Assembly: GCF_038148855.1 (NCBI RefSeq)
Contig: NZ_JBBVGR010000002.1
Location: 372,001 to 436,000, forward strand
DNA: 64,000 nucleotides
Direction of reading: 5' to 3'
Source of the DNA: Phycobacter sedimenti
GTDB lineage: Bacteria; Pseudomonadota; Alphaproteobacteria; Rhodobacterales; Rhodobacteraceae
The notes beneath the pieces are model-generated. The model saw nothing but the letters and a program-made list of their open reading frames with translations, searched no databases and was not told the DNA's origin. Positions 9,801 through 17,018 of the stretch are shown here, in pieces (position 1 is the first letter of the stretch; each line of letters opens with the position of its first letter). The position numbers and the translations under genes are program-made.

Positions 9801-11310
9801 CCAATAGGCCTGCAGGCAGGGAATTGGAGAAGTCGAGGCTCGTGGCCCCGGCTCCGTTCCCGGTGTTGTCGATCGCGAAGGTCACAGTCGAAGTGTCGCC
9901 CGCCTGGATGGTGTTCGGGACAAAGCTCTGAGTGAAGCCTGGTGCAGTTGTCGCGGCGCCGCTGATGGTAAAGTTGAACGGGCTTTCATCACTGTCGTTG
10001 TTGGTGAATGCCAAATCGAAAGAGAAGGCTCCTGCCGCCGTCGGGGTGTATTGGACGTCAAATTCGGTGGTGCCTCCCCCCGCTGCCACTACGCTCGCGG
10101 CCGGAGCTCCGATTGAATTCACCGTGACATTGCTCAGGTTCGCAGGGCTTGCGGTCGCCAGTGTCAGGTCGGCGGCCCCCGAGTTGGTCACCGTGTAGGT
10201 AACGGTCTGCGCAACTCCGGCGGGCTTGCTGCCCTGATCGTCGGTGCCGCCATCGGCGACGGAATTGGTGGTGGATGAGGTCAGGTTGTCGATCTCGGCC
10301 TTGGCGTTGATGGTGCCCGAGATGGTGACGTTGAAGGTGGTCTCGTCGGTGCCGTCCTCGGCGTCATTGGTGGTGAAGCTGAAGGGGACGGAGAAGCTTG
10401 CGCCGTCGGTGGTGGAGCTTGGCGTGAAGGTGATGCTGATGGCACCGGTCTCGGAGCCTCCGGCCGCGACGGTGCTGGTGACGATGGAGGTGGCGCCGAA
10501 GCTGGCGTTCGTGGGCGTGCCTTGGGTGAGGGCCGAGAGGTTGAGCGGCCCCGATCCGCTGTTGGCGACGGNNNNNNNNNNNNNNNNNNNNNNNNNNNNN
10601 NNNNNNNNNNNNNNNNNNNNNNNNNNNNNNNNNNNNNNNNNNNNNNNNNNNNNNNNNNNNNNNNNNNGGAGCGGCCCCGATCCGCTGTTGGCGACGGTAT
10701 AGGTCACGGTGGTGGCGGTGCCGCTGGTGATGGCGGCGGCAATGGTATCGGTGCCGCCATCGGCGACGGTGTTGCCTGTAGACGAGGTCAGATCGTCGAT
10801 CTCGGCGTCAGACGCGGGAGGGGTAACCGAGCCGGAGCTGCCAGACTGTGTGTAAGTGAATGACGCAAAGGCCACCCCCCCGTGGGTGCCTGAAATCACG
10901 CAGCCCGATGAACAATCAATGTTGTTCAATGTTTGAAAGCTGTTGGTGATGGTGCCTTGGTCTGTTCCGTTGTTTACATTGAAAATCAGGTCTCTTGCGT
11001 CCCCGGTCTCATCAAATATTTCAAATTCGGTCAAGGGATCCGGAAACGCTCGGATCGCAATAAAGTCAGCCGTACTTATGTCGGCGGCTGAACTTTCCCG
11101 GGTGCAGACGTCATCCGTGAGGTTCAGGTTGATTGGATCCGTTGGAACGTTGTTGACTGGGCAGGAAGTGAAGTCCGCTCGTGCTTGTGCCGGAAACAGC
11201 ACTGCTGTGAGGAGGCAGGCAAGCGCAAGTGCATGAAGCGAGCGACCAAATACGTGCAGCCATGACTTGCCGTTGCCCGGGTTATGCAATCTCAGGTACT
11301 TATCAATCAT
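6868..11310 (-). CDS. Giant autotransporter-like surface protein with tandem Ig-like repeats (interrupted by an assembly gap)
   Basis: The frame encodes about 1480 residues, including 32-33 unknown ones across an N-run. The long N terminus ends in a hydrophobic signal core (ALALACLLTAVLFP, then AQARA) like extended autotransporter signals. The passenger consists of tandem modules of roughly 100 residues of the choice-of-anchor D/DUF1573-like Ig type, each with TYTI/V-NSG, S-P-GAFSFDL and D-DE elements, followed by a Big-1-like domain (VVTFTAPATGASL). The last 270 or so residues alternate as beta strands and end in FRMPF, as expected for an outer-membrane beta-barrel. The role is probably adhesion or biofilm formation. 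An alternative GTG start at 11328 adds six residues; neither start has a strong ribosome site. Confidence 0.85.
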   Translation of the reverse strand: MIDKYLRLHNPGNGKSWLHVFGRSLHALALACLLTAVLFPAQARADFTSCPVNNVPTDPINLNLTDDVCTRESSAADISTADFIAIRAFPDPLTEFEIFDETGDARDLIFNVNNGTDQGTITNSFQTLNNIDCSSGCVISGTHGGVAFASFTYTQSGSSGSVTPPASDAEIDDLTSSTGNTVADGGTDTIAAAITSGTATTVTYTVANSGSGPLXXXXXXXXXXXXXXXXXXXXXXXXXXXXXXXXXVANSGSGPLNLSALTQGTPTNASFGATSIVTSTVAAGGSETGAISITFTPSSTTDGASFSVPFSFTTNDAEDGTDETTFNVTISGTINAKAEIDNLTSSTTNSVADGGTDDQGSKPAGVAQTVTYTVTNSGAADLTLATASPANLSNVTVNSIGAPAASVVAAGGGTTEFDVQYTPTAAGAFSFDLAFTNNDSDESPFNFTISGAATTAPGFTQSFVPNTIQAGDTSTVTFAIDNTGNGAGATSLDFSNSLPAGLLVASPAGAATTCSGGTLTATSGTGTISYSGGTVGSGSSCTVTVAVTASADGSYVNTTGSLSSSLGNSGSSSATLTVASPEIDIQRPASTSIANGGSDPQGSVTAGDQQTLTYTIANEGNATLTISGTPSGGSASNVTIDSISSPGSSSVAASATTTFTVLYTPTADGAFSFDLTIASDDADEGSYTLTVSGTAIGTAEFDLGSAGSGSLTNGATDTISGVAPAGNANVISYTITNPGTAPLNIITPTVAANISNESNVVINSITLASNTVASGGGTTTLEISYSPEQSGAYSFDVTIFFSLTAGTPSPASQTSAATLLSTSTFGFTVAGSASGTPEIEVSSSESGAISDGGTDSVSSPVGSGSAATLTYTITNSGTDTLTLTTPTIGGNITAASNVTVNSITLDSTSLAAGGGTATLTLSYTAPSSGAFGFDLSLVNTDADENPFNVRISGTAQAVPSSLQLTSGSNQSTEINQTFAAPLVVTATTAGGAGVAGVVVTFTAPATGASLIFASTGTNTESVTTGSDGTATSSGLTANGIASGYQGSPTLMPYTVTASAPGLTGVSFTMTNTRNDQADIRKTQEVIASFVTGRANNIVSNQPNLVSRLARNVAGHQGGVNRLAFNATSGAHSGSFQFSYRAFAEEMRRRNDGTAWRSSLSSPTTRPPALEDGTNRQVTTNGVPPSDVTPARASLFAGFDQEAQVSRASVNDAGDASLFGQTAWSGWDFWAQGTYAISKNIHSKSKSGLLFAGVDYTNSDRAVFGVMGQLDFTEEENGAANTSAQGLGWMIGPYAVIRLQENLYLDASATYGQSRNKVNALGLFEDDFETERILVQAGLTGDFELNPTLTVSPFARVTYYHETQESYTDSLGRTIPSQDFDLGRLEFGPKLSWEINRGDSLQFAPYVSFSGIYDFNKLQDSNPTDATLASSDSDFRGRLEAGATWFMPDRDIKISVEGFYDGIGAAGFESFGASLSFRMPF
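10572..10667. other. Assembly gap (96 N) inside the adhesin gene
   Basis: The unknown bases lie between two copies of the same segment of about 29 bases (10543-10571 and 10669-10697, encoding VANSGSGPL on the minus strand). The gap is therefore repeat-associated, and its length is not trustworthy. Confidence 0.95.
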
Positions 11311-12180
11311 AATGATGTTCCAAGCCACGTCTAACTCTAGGGATTACTTCCGGGGATTCGTTATCAAATTCAGCCCTGGGTGGTCGAAAGAATCTGCGCT
11401 CCCGATTAAAGGGTTAGCATCGAGTGAAGACAAGGAAATACTTTTCATAAGCCATATGGATTGAAGAGATATGTCTCTCGCCAGTCGCTGCTGCGGTGCA
11501 AGTTATCGACTCTGATGATGGGGAAAGGTGTTATGGCTTTGTCATCCCCTTGGTGAAGCCAATAATTCATCGCCTCGGAACAAAAGCCTGGTTCGGCGTT
11601 TCAAATGGTTGGCTGTTGTCGAGGCCGGGTGCGTTCCGATTTCCTGCGATGTTGAGGGGGATAAACGTTTTGCGTGTGTTTGCATGGCGCTGATCGCATG
11701 GTCACGGCCGCGATTCGCGGCCTGGGCAGGGCGGCAGGGGGCTGTGAAACTGCTGTCTCGCCCTATCTTGATCCGTTTTTTTTGAGGGGATTTTTTGTCC
11801 CAGCCCTCAAGACACGGCGGTAAGACACGGCGGTGGCCTGTGCATCAATGCCATCCCGAATAGGGTGCGGGTGCTGGGGGCAAGAAGCCACTGTGATGTC
11901 CGAAAGATGCATGGTCAGGTTGCATAAGGATTCGATGATGTGAAATGATCCAAAGCGTTCATTAAGGGCCAGAAGTCGGGATGGGTGTTCCTTGTTTGTG
12001 CTGAATCCGTCTTTTCAAATATAGCGGGCGGGAAAAGTTTTCATTGATTTCTGTTTCGTGAAGATGTGATGATCAATCTAAAGGTGAATTTCAGTCGTGC
12101 GGCGTAGTGTTGGGGCTTGGCATGCAAGCTGATTGCGCCGATCAAAGCAGTTTGAGCATTTCAAGGTGCCGGGGGACGTA
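11311..12180. other. AT-rich intergenic region, divergent promoters expected
   Basis: These 870 bases separate the start of the adhesin gene from the start of the first collar gene. No reading frame here has a convincing ribosome site or codon pattern. The base composition is clearly more AT-rich than the flanks, with T-tracts near 11776-11798. The only definite structure I see is a 13-base tandem duplication at 11809-11834. It should hold the promoters of both flanking units. Confidence 0.6.
11809..11834. repeat. Perfect 13-base tandem duplication
   Basis: The unit AAGACACGGCGGT occurs twice without spacer. It could be a regulator site pair, a slippage product or a small duplication; nothing else in the region explains it. 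Confidence 0.8.
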
Positions 12181-12696
12181 ATGTCAGAGCCATTTCTTGC
12201 AGAAATCCGGATGGTGGGTTTTAATTTCGCTCCAAGAGGATGGGCCTTTTGCGACGGTCAGATTCTACCGATCAACCAGAACCAATCGCTTTATTCGCTG
12301 CTGGGCACCACCTACGGGGGTGATGGGATGGTCTCTTTTGCTCTGCCGGATCTTCGCAGCCGCACGCCACTTCACATTGATGGGGACGTTTACACCCTCG
12401 GGCAAAAAAGTGGCACCGAGACGGTGTCACTGACGGCGGCGCAAATCCCCGACCACCGACATCTGGTTCAAGCGTCCTCGCAGGTTGGCAATACCAGATC
12501 GCCCATGCATGCGCTGCTTGCAGCTGAAGTGCCTCCTGATGCCGCATATGCCGAGCCGGGCAGCGGATCACGCACAGTCTTGCGGTCAGGGACGGTCACG
12601 AATGCCGGAGGCGGTCAGGCGCATAACAATATGCAGCCCTTTATTGCCGTCCACTTCTGCATTGCCCTTCAGGGGCTTTTCCCCTCGCGAAACTAG
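12181..12696 (+). CDS. Tail-collar domain protein (MdpB family), copy 1
   Basis: This 171-residue protein has the phage tail-collar domain (COG4675, 'microcystin-dependent protein') at residues 5-60, with the hallmark FAPRGWAFCDGQ and TTYGGDG elements. A variable middle follows, then the family end NMQPFIAVHFCIALQGLFPSRN. There is no signal peptide or membrane segment. Family members are annotated as phage tail proteins, but many are chromosomal and their role is unknown. It opens a cassette with two paralogues directly downstream (spacings 18 and 9 bases). I chose the ATG of MSEPFLAEIR because both paralogues start in the same way; an in-frame start 48 bases upstream is unconserved. The middle is the most divergent of the three. 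Confidence 0.9.
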   Translation: MSEPFLAEIRMVGFNFAPRGWAFCDGQILPINQNQSLYSLLGTTYGGDGMVSFALPDLRSRTPLHIDGDVYTLGQKSGTETVSLTAAQIPDHRHLVQASSQVGNTRSPMHALLAAEVPPDAAYAEPGSGSRTVLRSGTVTNAGGGQAHNNMQPFIAVHFCIALQGLFPSRN

Positions 12697-12714
12697 ACGT
12701 CGAAAGGAAACTGG

Positions 12715-13233
12715 ATGTCGGAACCCTTTGTTGGCGAAATTCGTATGTTTGCGGGGAATTTTGCGCCGCGCGGCTGGGCCTTATGCGATGGTCAGCTATT
12801 GGCTGTGTCTCAAAACGACGCGCTCTTTTCGCTGTTTGGCACGATCTACGGTGGAGATGGGCGGACCACCTTTGGGCTGCCGGACATGCGCGGGCGTGTT
12901 CCATTGCATGCTGGTACCGGACCGGGGCTTAGTCCCCGTCGGCTGGGTGCCAAGGGAGGCTCAGAGAATGAAACGCTTACCCGCAATCAACTGGCTAGCC
13001 ATTCGCATGGGTTCAACGCTCTGGCTATGTCGGCAGATGAAGTGGTGCCACAGGGCAATATGGTCGCCGAGGGGCTTGGGGTGAATTTTTACCGCGACGA
13101 CGATCAGGACACGGACATGGCGTCGAACATGGTCACCAACACCGGTGGATCCCGTTCTCACACGAACGTGATGCCATTTCTCTGTGTGAATTTCATCGTA
13201 GCACTTTTCGGCATCTACCCGAGCCGGTCCTAG
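12715..13233 (+). CDS. Tail-collar domain protein (MdpB family), copy 2
   Basis: This 172-residue paralogue shares MSEPFVGEIRM, NFAPRGWALCDGQ, GGDGRTTFGLPDMRGR and the C-terminal NVMPFLCVNFIVALFGIYPSRS with its neighbours. It carries the GPGLSPRRLGAKGG segment shared with copy 3 but missing from copy 1. A clear AAAGGAA ribosome site lies ten bases before the start. The middle region, which would form the exposed tip in a tail-fibre-like trimer, differs from the others. Function is unknown; assembly with the other two copies is an inference from their strict co-linearity. Confidence 0.9.
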   Translation: MSEPFVGEIRMFAGNFAPRGWALCDGQLLAVSQNDALFSLFGTIYGGDGRTTFGLPDMRGRVPLHAGTGPGLSPRRLGAKGGSENETLTRNQLASHSHGFNALAMSADEVVPQGNMVAEGLGVNFYRDDDQDTDMASNMVTNTGGSRSHTNVMPFLCVNFIVALFGIYPSRS

Positions 13234-13242
13234 GAGGCGGAT

Positions 13243-13770
13243 ATGTCAGAACCTTTTGTCGCAGAGATCCGGATCTTTGCCGGGAACTTCGCCCCGCGCG
13301 GCTGGGCTTTCTGCGATGGGCAGCTGTTGCCTGTCTCTCAGAATACGGCCCTTTTCTCTCTTATTGGCACCACCTATGGCGGGGATGGGCGCACGACAAC
13401 GGCCTTACCCAATCTTCAGGGGCGTGCGCCAATGCACCCCGGCCGTGGTCCGGGTTTGACGTCGCGGCGTCTTGGTCAAAAAGGCGGCGTCGAACAGGTT
13501 GTATTGTCCGAGGCCCAAATACCGTCGCACAACCATACTGTCCGCGCCAACATGAGCAATGGGACCACGAATGTTCCCTTGACCGCAGCTTCGCTTGCCG
13601 GGGCCGGTCGGGACAGTTTGTACGATTCCACACCCCCGTCGAATCTCGTGGACCTAGCCGCCGAGACGCTCAACACAACCGGTGGCGGCCAGCCGCATTT
13701 GAACATGCAGCCCTTTCTGGCGCTGAGTTTCATAATCGCGCTTGTCGGACTGTATCCGTCGCGCAGCTAA
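13243..13770 (+). CDS. Tail-collar domain protein (MdpB family), copy 3
   Basis: This 175-residue protein is the third tandem paralogue, closest to copy 2: MSEPFVAEIRIFAGNFAPRG, a GGDGRTT element, GPGLTSRRLGQKGG, and the end NMQPFLALSFIIALVGLYPSRS. A strong AGGAGG ribosome site lies just before the ATG, within the nine-base gap after copy 2, so the genes are clearly co-transcribed. All three end on a hydrophobic strand-rich tail of nearly constant sequence, while the centres vary. This fits conserved assembly surfaces and diverged interaction surfaces, which is an inference. Confidence 0.9.
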   Translation: MSEPFVAEIRIFAGNFAPRGWAFCDGQLLPVSQNTALFSLIGTTYGGDGRTTTALPNLQGRAPMHPGRGPGLTSRRLGQKGGVEQVVLSEAQIPSHNHTVRANMSNGTTNVPLTAASLAGAGRDSLYDSTPPSNLVDLAAETLNTTGGGQPHLNMQPFLALSFIIALVGLYPSRS

Positions 13771-13858
13771 ACGCGTTGTTCCCGGTGCAAGTTGCGGGCT
13801 TGGCTGGGGAAGCCAGAAAGACCCGGGTCAGACACGCCTATTGGAAGGACATTTTGAC

Positions 13859-15085
13859 ATGTCAGTTGAAGACGCCACTCCAGAAGACTTTGCAGGCCTC
13901 GAACAGCCAGAGCCGAGCTATTTCCGGATCTTTTTCGGTGTGATCACGCAGGAAGGCGAGCTGTTCTATAAGGATCAGACGGATGAAAATGGTCCATTTG
14001 CACCCGATTTCACAGTGTATCCTTGGCTGAAGTACCAAAAAGGTCTGCTCGACGCTTCGGTGACGCAAGGCGGCTATGTGTCACTTCTTGCTGCGGCCAG
14101 CAACGATGATGGGAACCTCGTCTATATCCAGGAGGACAGCAGCGAGACGGCGACAGAGCGGTTTGACGAGCCGGTGGACCTTGGCAAACCGGACGGCATT
14201 CAGGGCTACCTGGATACGCTGCTTGTCCACGGTCTCAGCAATCTGCACAACGTGTTCCTGACCAGCTCCGGTCCTGACAATTCCGTCTGGTGGAAGTATC
14301 AGAATCCCAACACCATCACCGAAGAGACCGTCACCGTGGTCCCGCCCGGCACAAATACGCCGATTGAGGTCACGGCGCCGGTGGAAGTGCCGCCGAGCCA
14401 GCCGTGGTCTGACTGGCAGCAGCTGCCAGGATCCCTGTGCTCCCTGACGGGAACGCAGAACGCAGACGGGCGCATCATTCTGCTTGGCGTTAATGCGGAT
14501 GGTGTTCCCTATATGAATGTTCAGACCAGCGACCGGCCGCTCTTGCCGGAACACTGGCAAGGGTGGGAGGATATCTCAGGCACTCTTACCGGCTTTGAGC
14601 AGCTTGCCTGCGGCATCGGCTTGAATGGGCTGGTCCATATATTCGCCCGTATCGGCAGCCGAATCTACATGAGGGTGCAGCAGCAGGTCAGTGCGGAAAC
14701 TTTTTCCGACTGGGCCCTGTTTGCGTCATTCACCGAGCCAGTGCAGACGATGGCCCTGTCTGTCGGGGCAAATGACGGTTTGTATCTGGTGGCCCAGGTC
14801 GGCTCTGGTGCGGGCAGCCCGGTCTATTCCAGGTATCAGATGCAAGGCATGACCGATCAATGGTCGGCCCTGCAGATCATCGCTCATGTTGCGGGGGATA
14901 GCGTGCTGATGCTGCAGCCCAACGCGGACACGAACCTGAGCCTCTTTGCGCTGAACAGGGCCACGGGCGATGCCTCCTATCTGACGCAGCAATCCCTTGC
15001 GCATTGGTCCGCCAGTTGGGTGCCCTTGGGGACCGACATCAGCGCGATCACCGTCACGCAGGACATCACCGTCAATCCGGCATGA
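13859..15085 (+). CDS. Predicted beta-propeller, lectin-like protein of the collar cassette
   Basis: I do not recognise a named family with certainty. The 408-residue protein has no signal peptide. From about residue 50 it shows repeats of 45-60 residues with a common pattern: DGRIILLGVNADGVPYMNVQ then WQGW, NGLVHIFARIGSRIYMRVQQ then FSDW, NDGLYLVAQVGSG then YSRYQ. This W-x-x-W-ended pattern is typical of tectonin/PLL-type propeller lectins, so glycan binding is a plausible guess. A long in-frame upstream extension lacks a ribosome site; GGAAGGA precedes the ATG at 13859. It follows the three collar genes by 88 bases, and its stop overlaps the start of the acetyltransferase gene by four bases. 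Confidence 0.7.
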   Translation: MSVEDATPEDFAGLEQPEPSYFRIFFGVITQEGELFYKDQTDENGPFAPDFTVYPWLKYQKGLLDASVTQGGYVSLLAAASNDDGNLVYIQEDSSETATERFDEPVDLGKPDGIQGYLDTLLVHGLSNLHNVFLTSSGPDNSVWWKYQNPNTITEETVTVVPPGTNTPIEVTAPVEVPPSQPWSDWQQLPGSLCSLTGTQNADGRIILLGVNADGVPYMNVQTSDRPLLPEHWQGWEDISGTLTGFEQLACGIGLNGLVHIFARIGSRIYMRVQQQVSAETFSDWALFASFTEPVQTMALSVGANDGLYLVAQVGSGAGSPVYSRYQMQGMTDQWSALQIIAHVAGDSVLMLQPNADTNLSLFALNRATGDASYLTQQSLAHWSASWVPLGTDISAITVTQDITVNPA

Positions 15086-15633
15086 GCGAGCAGTCGACAC
15101 TGTATCCTGCCAAGGCACAGGAAGAGGCTGCGCACTGGCCGCAGCTGCAACATGCGGCCAGGCTTGGCGTGTCTTTTCGAAGCGAGCGGAAAGAAGACCG
15201 GCCTTTTCTGGAAGCGCTGTATCGCTCAACGCGCGAGGCCGAGCTGGATCGCACACCGTGGAATGACGCCCAGAAACAGGCGTTTATTGCGATGCAGTTC
15301 GCGGCACAGCACCGCCATTATCACGATCATTACCCTGAGGCGCTATGGCTCGTTCTGCAGCACCTCGGCGTTCCAGTGGGTCGCTTGTATCTGGAGCGCT
15401 GGCCGAAAGAACACCGGATCATCGATATTGCCTTGCTCCCGCAACAGCGCGGATCGGGGATCGGGGGGGCGGTTCTGACAGATCTGATGGAGGAGGCGGC
15501 TGCTGCAGACAAAGCGGTCAGCATCCATGTGGAGAAAGAAAACCCGGCCATGAGGCTGTACCGGCGGCTTGGGTTCACCAAGACAGAAGACAAGGGAGTC
15601 TACGACCTGCTGAGCTGGTCCGCAAAGTCCTGA
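15082..15633 (+). CDS. GNAT family N-acetyltransferase
   Basis: This 183-residue protein carries a GNAT fold in its C-terminal half: the acetyl-CoA binding loop QQRGSGIGGAVL follows the strand HRIIDIALLP, and ENPAMRLYRRLGF is the usual final helix-strand. The N-terminal 35 residues are extra. The ATG overlaps the TGA of the propeller gene (ATGA), indicating translational coupling. Because it is locked into the collar cassette, its substrate may be a cassette protein or a ligand of the propeller, but the sequence does not show this. Confidence 0.88.
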   Translation: MSEQSTLYPAKAQEEAAHWPQLQHAARLGVSFRSERKEDRPFLEALYRSTREAELDRTPWNDAQKQAFIAMQFAAQHRHYHDHYPEALWLVLQHLGVPVGRLYLERWPKEHRIIDIALLPQQRGSGIGGAVLTDLMEEAAAADKAVSIHVEKENPAMRLYRRLGFTKTEDKGVYDLLSWSAKS

Positions 15634-15654
15634 GTGCACCCAAACCGGGCGCGA

Positions 15655-15948
15655 TCACGTAAACACGGCTTCGTATTGAACTCCGGCGTCCTTGTCTGCG
15701 ACGGGGACAAGAAACACGTCCTGTTCGCCAAAGTCTGCCTGATAGAGCTTGTGTATACACTGCGCCAGGACGGGCTCTTTCGGGCCTTGCCAAAGCGTTG
15801 AAAACGCGCCGCCTTCTCGGGCGCCTTGTCCAAGCACCTTCACTTCGACCAAGGACAGCTGCAGGTCTGGCGTGACAGAGCGGACCTCGAAAACCTTGTT
15901 CAGGTGTGGCTCAAAGTCGTTCCGTGTCAGCGTCTGCAGATGTGTCAT
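15655..15948 (-). CDS. Small DUF6916-like protein, convergent to the collar cassette
   Basis: This 97-residue protein starts with MTHLQTLTRNDFEPHLNKVFEV and alternates beta-strand-like segments (LSLVEVKVLGQG, PVLAQCIHKLYQADFG, QDVFLVPVA). In my recollection this matches the DUF6916 family, whose members often lie beside collar-domain genes; a profile search is needed. GGGAGA precedes the ATG. It is transcribed towards the acetyltransferase with 21 bases between the stops. No catalytic motif is visible. A small structural or chaperone role next to the collar proteins is a guess. Confidence 0.75.
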   Translation of the reverse strand: MTHLQTLTRNDFEPHLNKVFEVRSVTPDLQLSLVEVKVLGQGAREGGAFSTLWQGPKEPVLAQCIHKLYQADFGEQDVFLVPVADKDAGVQYEAVFT

Positions 15949-16114
15949 GTCTTTCTCCCCGGCCTTGATGGCAGATCACCCGCATGGACGGATGTATGCC
16001 AATAAGTTGTAGGGCGACACGGGATCATTCGTAAAGGGGGTTTCCGCTGAACGGCTTCGGGGGACGTGCTGCCGACGGGTGTTTGGTGTTCTTGCGGTGA
16101 GCGTGAAAGGCGAA

Positions 16115-16139
16115 GGGCAGAGCGCGCAGGTCTCTGCCC
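16115..16139 (-). terminator. Hairpin after dmdD
   Basis: GGGCAGAG and CTCTGCCC form a perfect eight-base-pair stem with a nine-base loop, 13 bases after the dmdD stop. On the minus strand a pyrimidine-rich stretch (TTCGCCTTTC) follows, so it can act as the operon terminator. Confidence 0.6.
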
Positions 16140-16151
16140 CTGCGTTTGGCA

Positions 16152-16958
16152 TCAGTCGTTGGGGCGCACGCGGGCGGCGCTTTTGTCGGCAAAGGCCGCA
16201 AGGCGGGCGCGGGCCGCAGGCTGGGTGTTGACGACACCGGCCACCACGGATTCTGCATAGGCGGCATCGAGCGCTGACATGTTCTGCATGTGGCTGACGG
16301 CCGAGCAGATGGCAAAGTTCGACAACGGCAGGTTCTCGGCGGCGCGGCGCGCCAGTTCCATCGCCTTGTCAAAGCTGGAGCCTTCGACGAAATACTGCGC
16401 AAGGCCCAGGTCGCAGGCTTCCTGACCCTGATACACGCGCCCCGTCAGCATCATGTCGATCATGCGGGATTTGCCGATCAGATCGCTGACGCGGATGGTG
16501 GCGCCGCCCCCGGTGAACAGACCGCGCTGGCCTTCGGGCAGCGCGAAATAGGTGGTCTGGTCCATCACCCGGATATGAGCCGAGCTGGCCAGCTCCAGCC
16601 CGCCTCCCACGACCGCGCCCTGAAGCGCGGCGATCACCGGCACACCGCCATATTCCATCTTGTTGAAGGCCTCGTGCCAGCGCAGGCAGACATGCATGAA
16701 ATCGGCGGGGCTTCGGTCTTCGTCGTGGTGCTCGATCAGGTCGAGGCCCGCGCAGAAGTGATCGCCCGATCCGGCCAGCACCACCGCCTTGACCCCGGCG
16801 CGCGGCGCCAGCGAAAAGAACTCCACCAGTTCCTCGATGGTGTCGATGTCAAGAGCATTGCGCTTGGCCGGGCGGTTCAGGGTCACGACCCAGACGCCGT
16901 CCTCCTGGGCGTCAATGGCAAGGTTCGTGTAGCGGGAGATATCTATTTCAACACGCAT
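16152..16958 (-). CDS. dmdD: Methylthioacryloyl-CoA hydratase DmdD (crotonase family)
   Basis: This 268-residue crotonase has the oxyanion-hole segments HFCAGLDL (68-74) and GAVVGGGLELASSAH (114-128). Two acidic residues, Glu122 and Glu142, match within one position the catalytic Glu121/Glu141 known for Ruegeria pomeroyi DmdD, which is one residue shorter. DmdD hydrates methylthioacryloyl-CoA and releases methanethiol and acetaldehyde, the last step of DMSP demethylation. The gene lies 60 bases downstream of dmdC in the same operon, as in Ruegeria pomeroyi. AAAGGA precedes the start. A generic enoyl-CoA hydratase is the alternative, made less likely by the neighbour and the glutamate pair. 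Confidence 0.87.
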   Translation of the reverse strand: MRVEIDISRYTNLAIDAQEDGVWVVTLNRPAKRNALDIDTIEELVEFFSLAPRAGVKAVVLAGSGDHFCAGLDLIEHHDEDRSPADFMHVCLRWHEAFNKMEYGGVPVIAALQGAVVGGGLELASSAHIRVMDQTTYFALPEGQRGLFTGGGATIRVSDLIGKSRMIDMMLTGRVYQGQEACDLGLAQYFVEGSSFDKAMELARRAAENLPLSNFAICSAVSHMQNMSALDAAYAESVVAGVVNTQPAARARLAAFADKSAARVRPND

Positions 16959-17018
16959 TGTGGGCGTCCTTTCGAAGGGAAAAGTGGGCAGGGCGGGTAG
17001 CGCCCCATGTCAGTTCGG

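Noticed and set aside
6868..11310. CRISPR-like or satellite DNA because of many similar segments
   Set aside because: The similarity follows protein modules in one reading frame, with diverged DNA and no constant spacer length.
12181..13770. Prophage remnant because of the phage tail-collar annotation
   Set aside because: No integrase, terminase, capsid, portal, baseplate or lysis gene lies within 10 kb, and no attachment-site repeat was seen at the nearby tRNA-Val.
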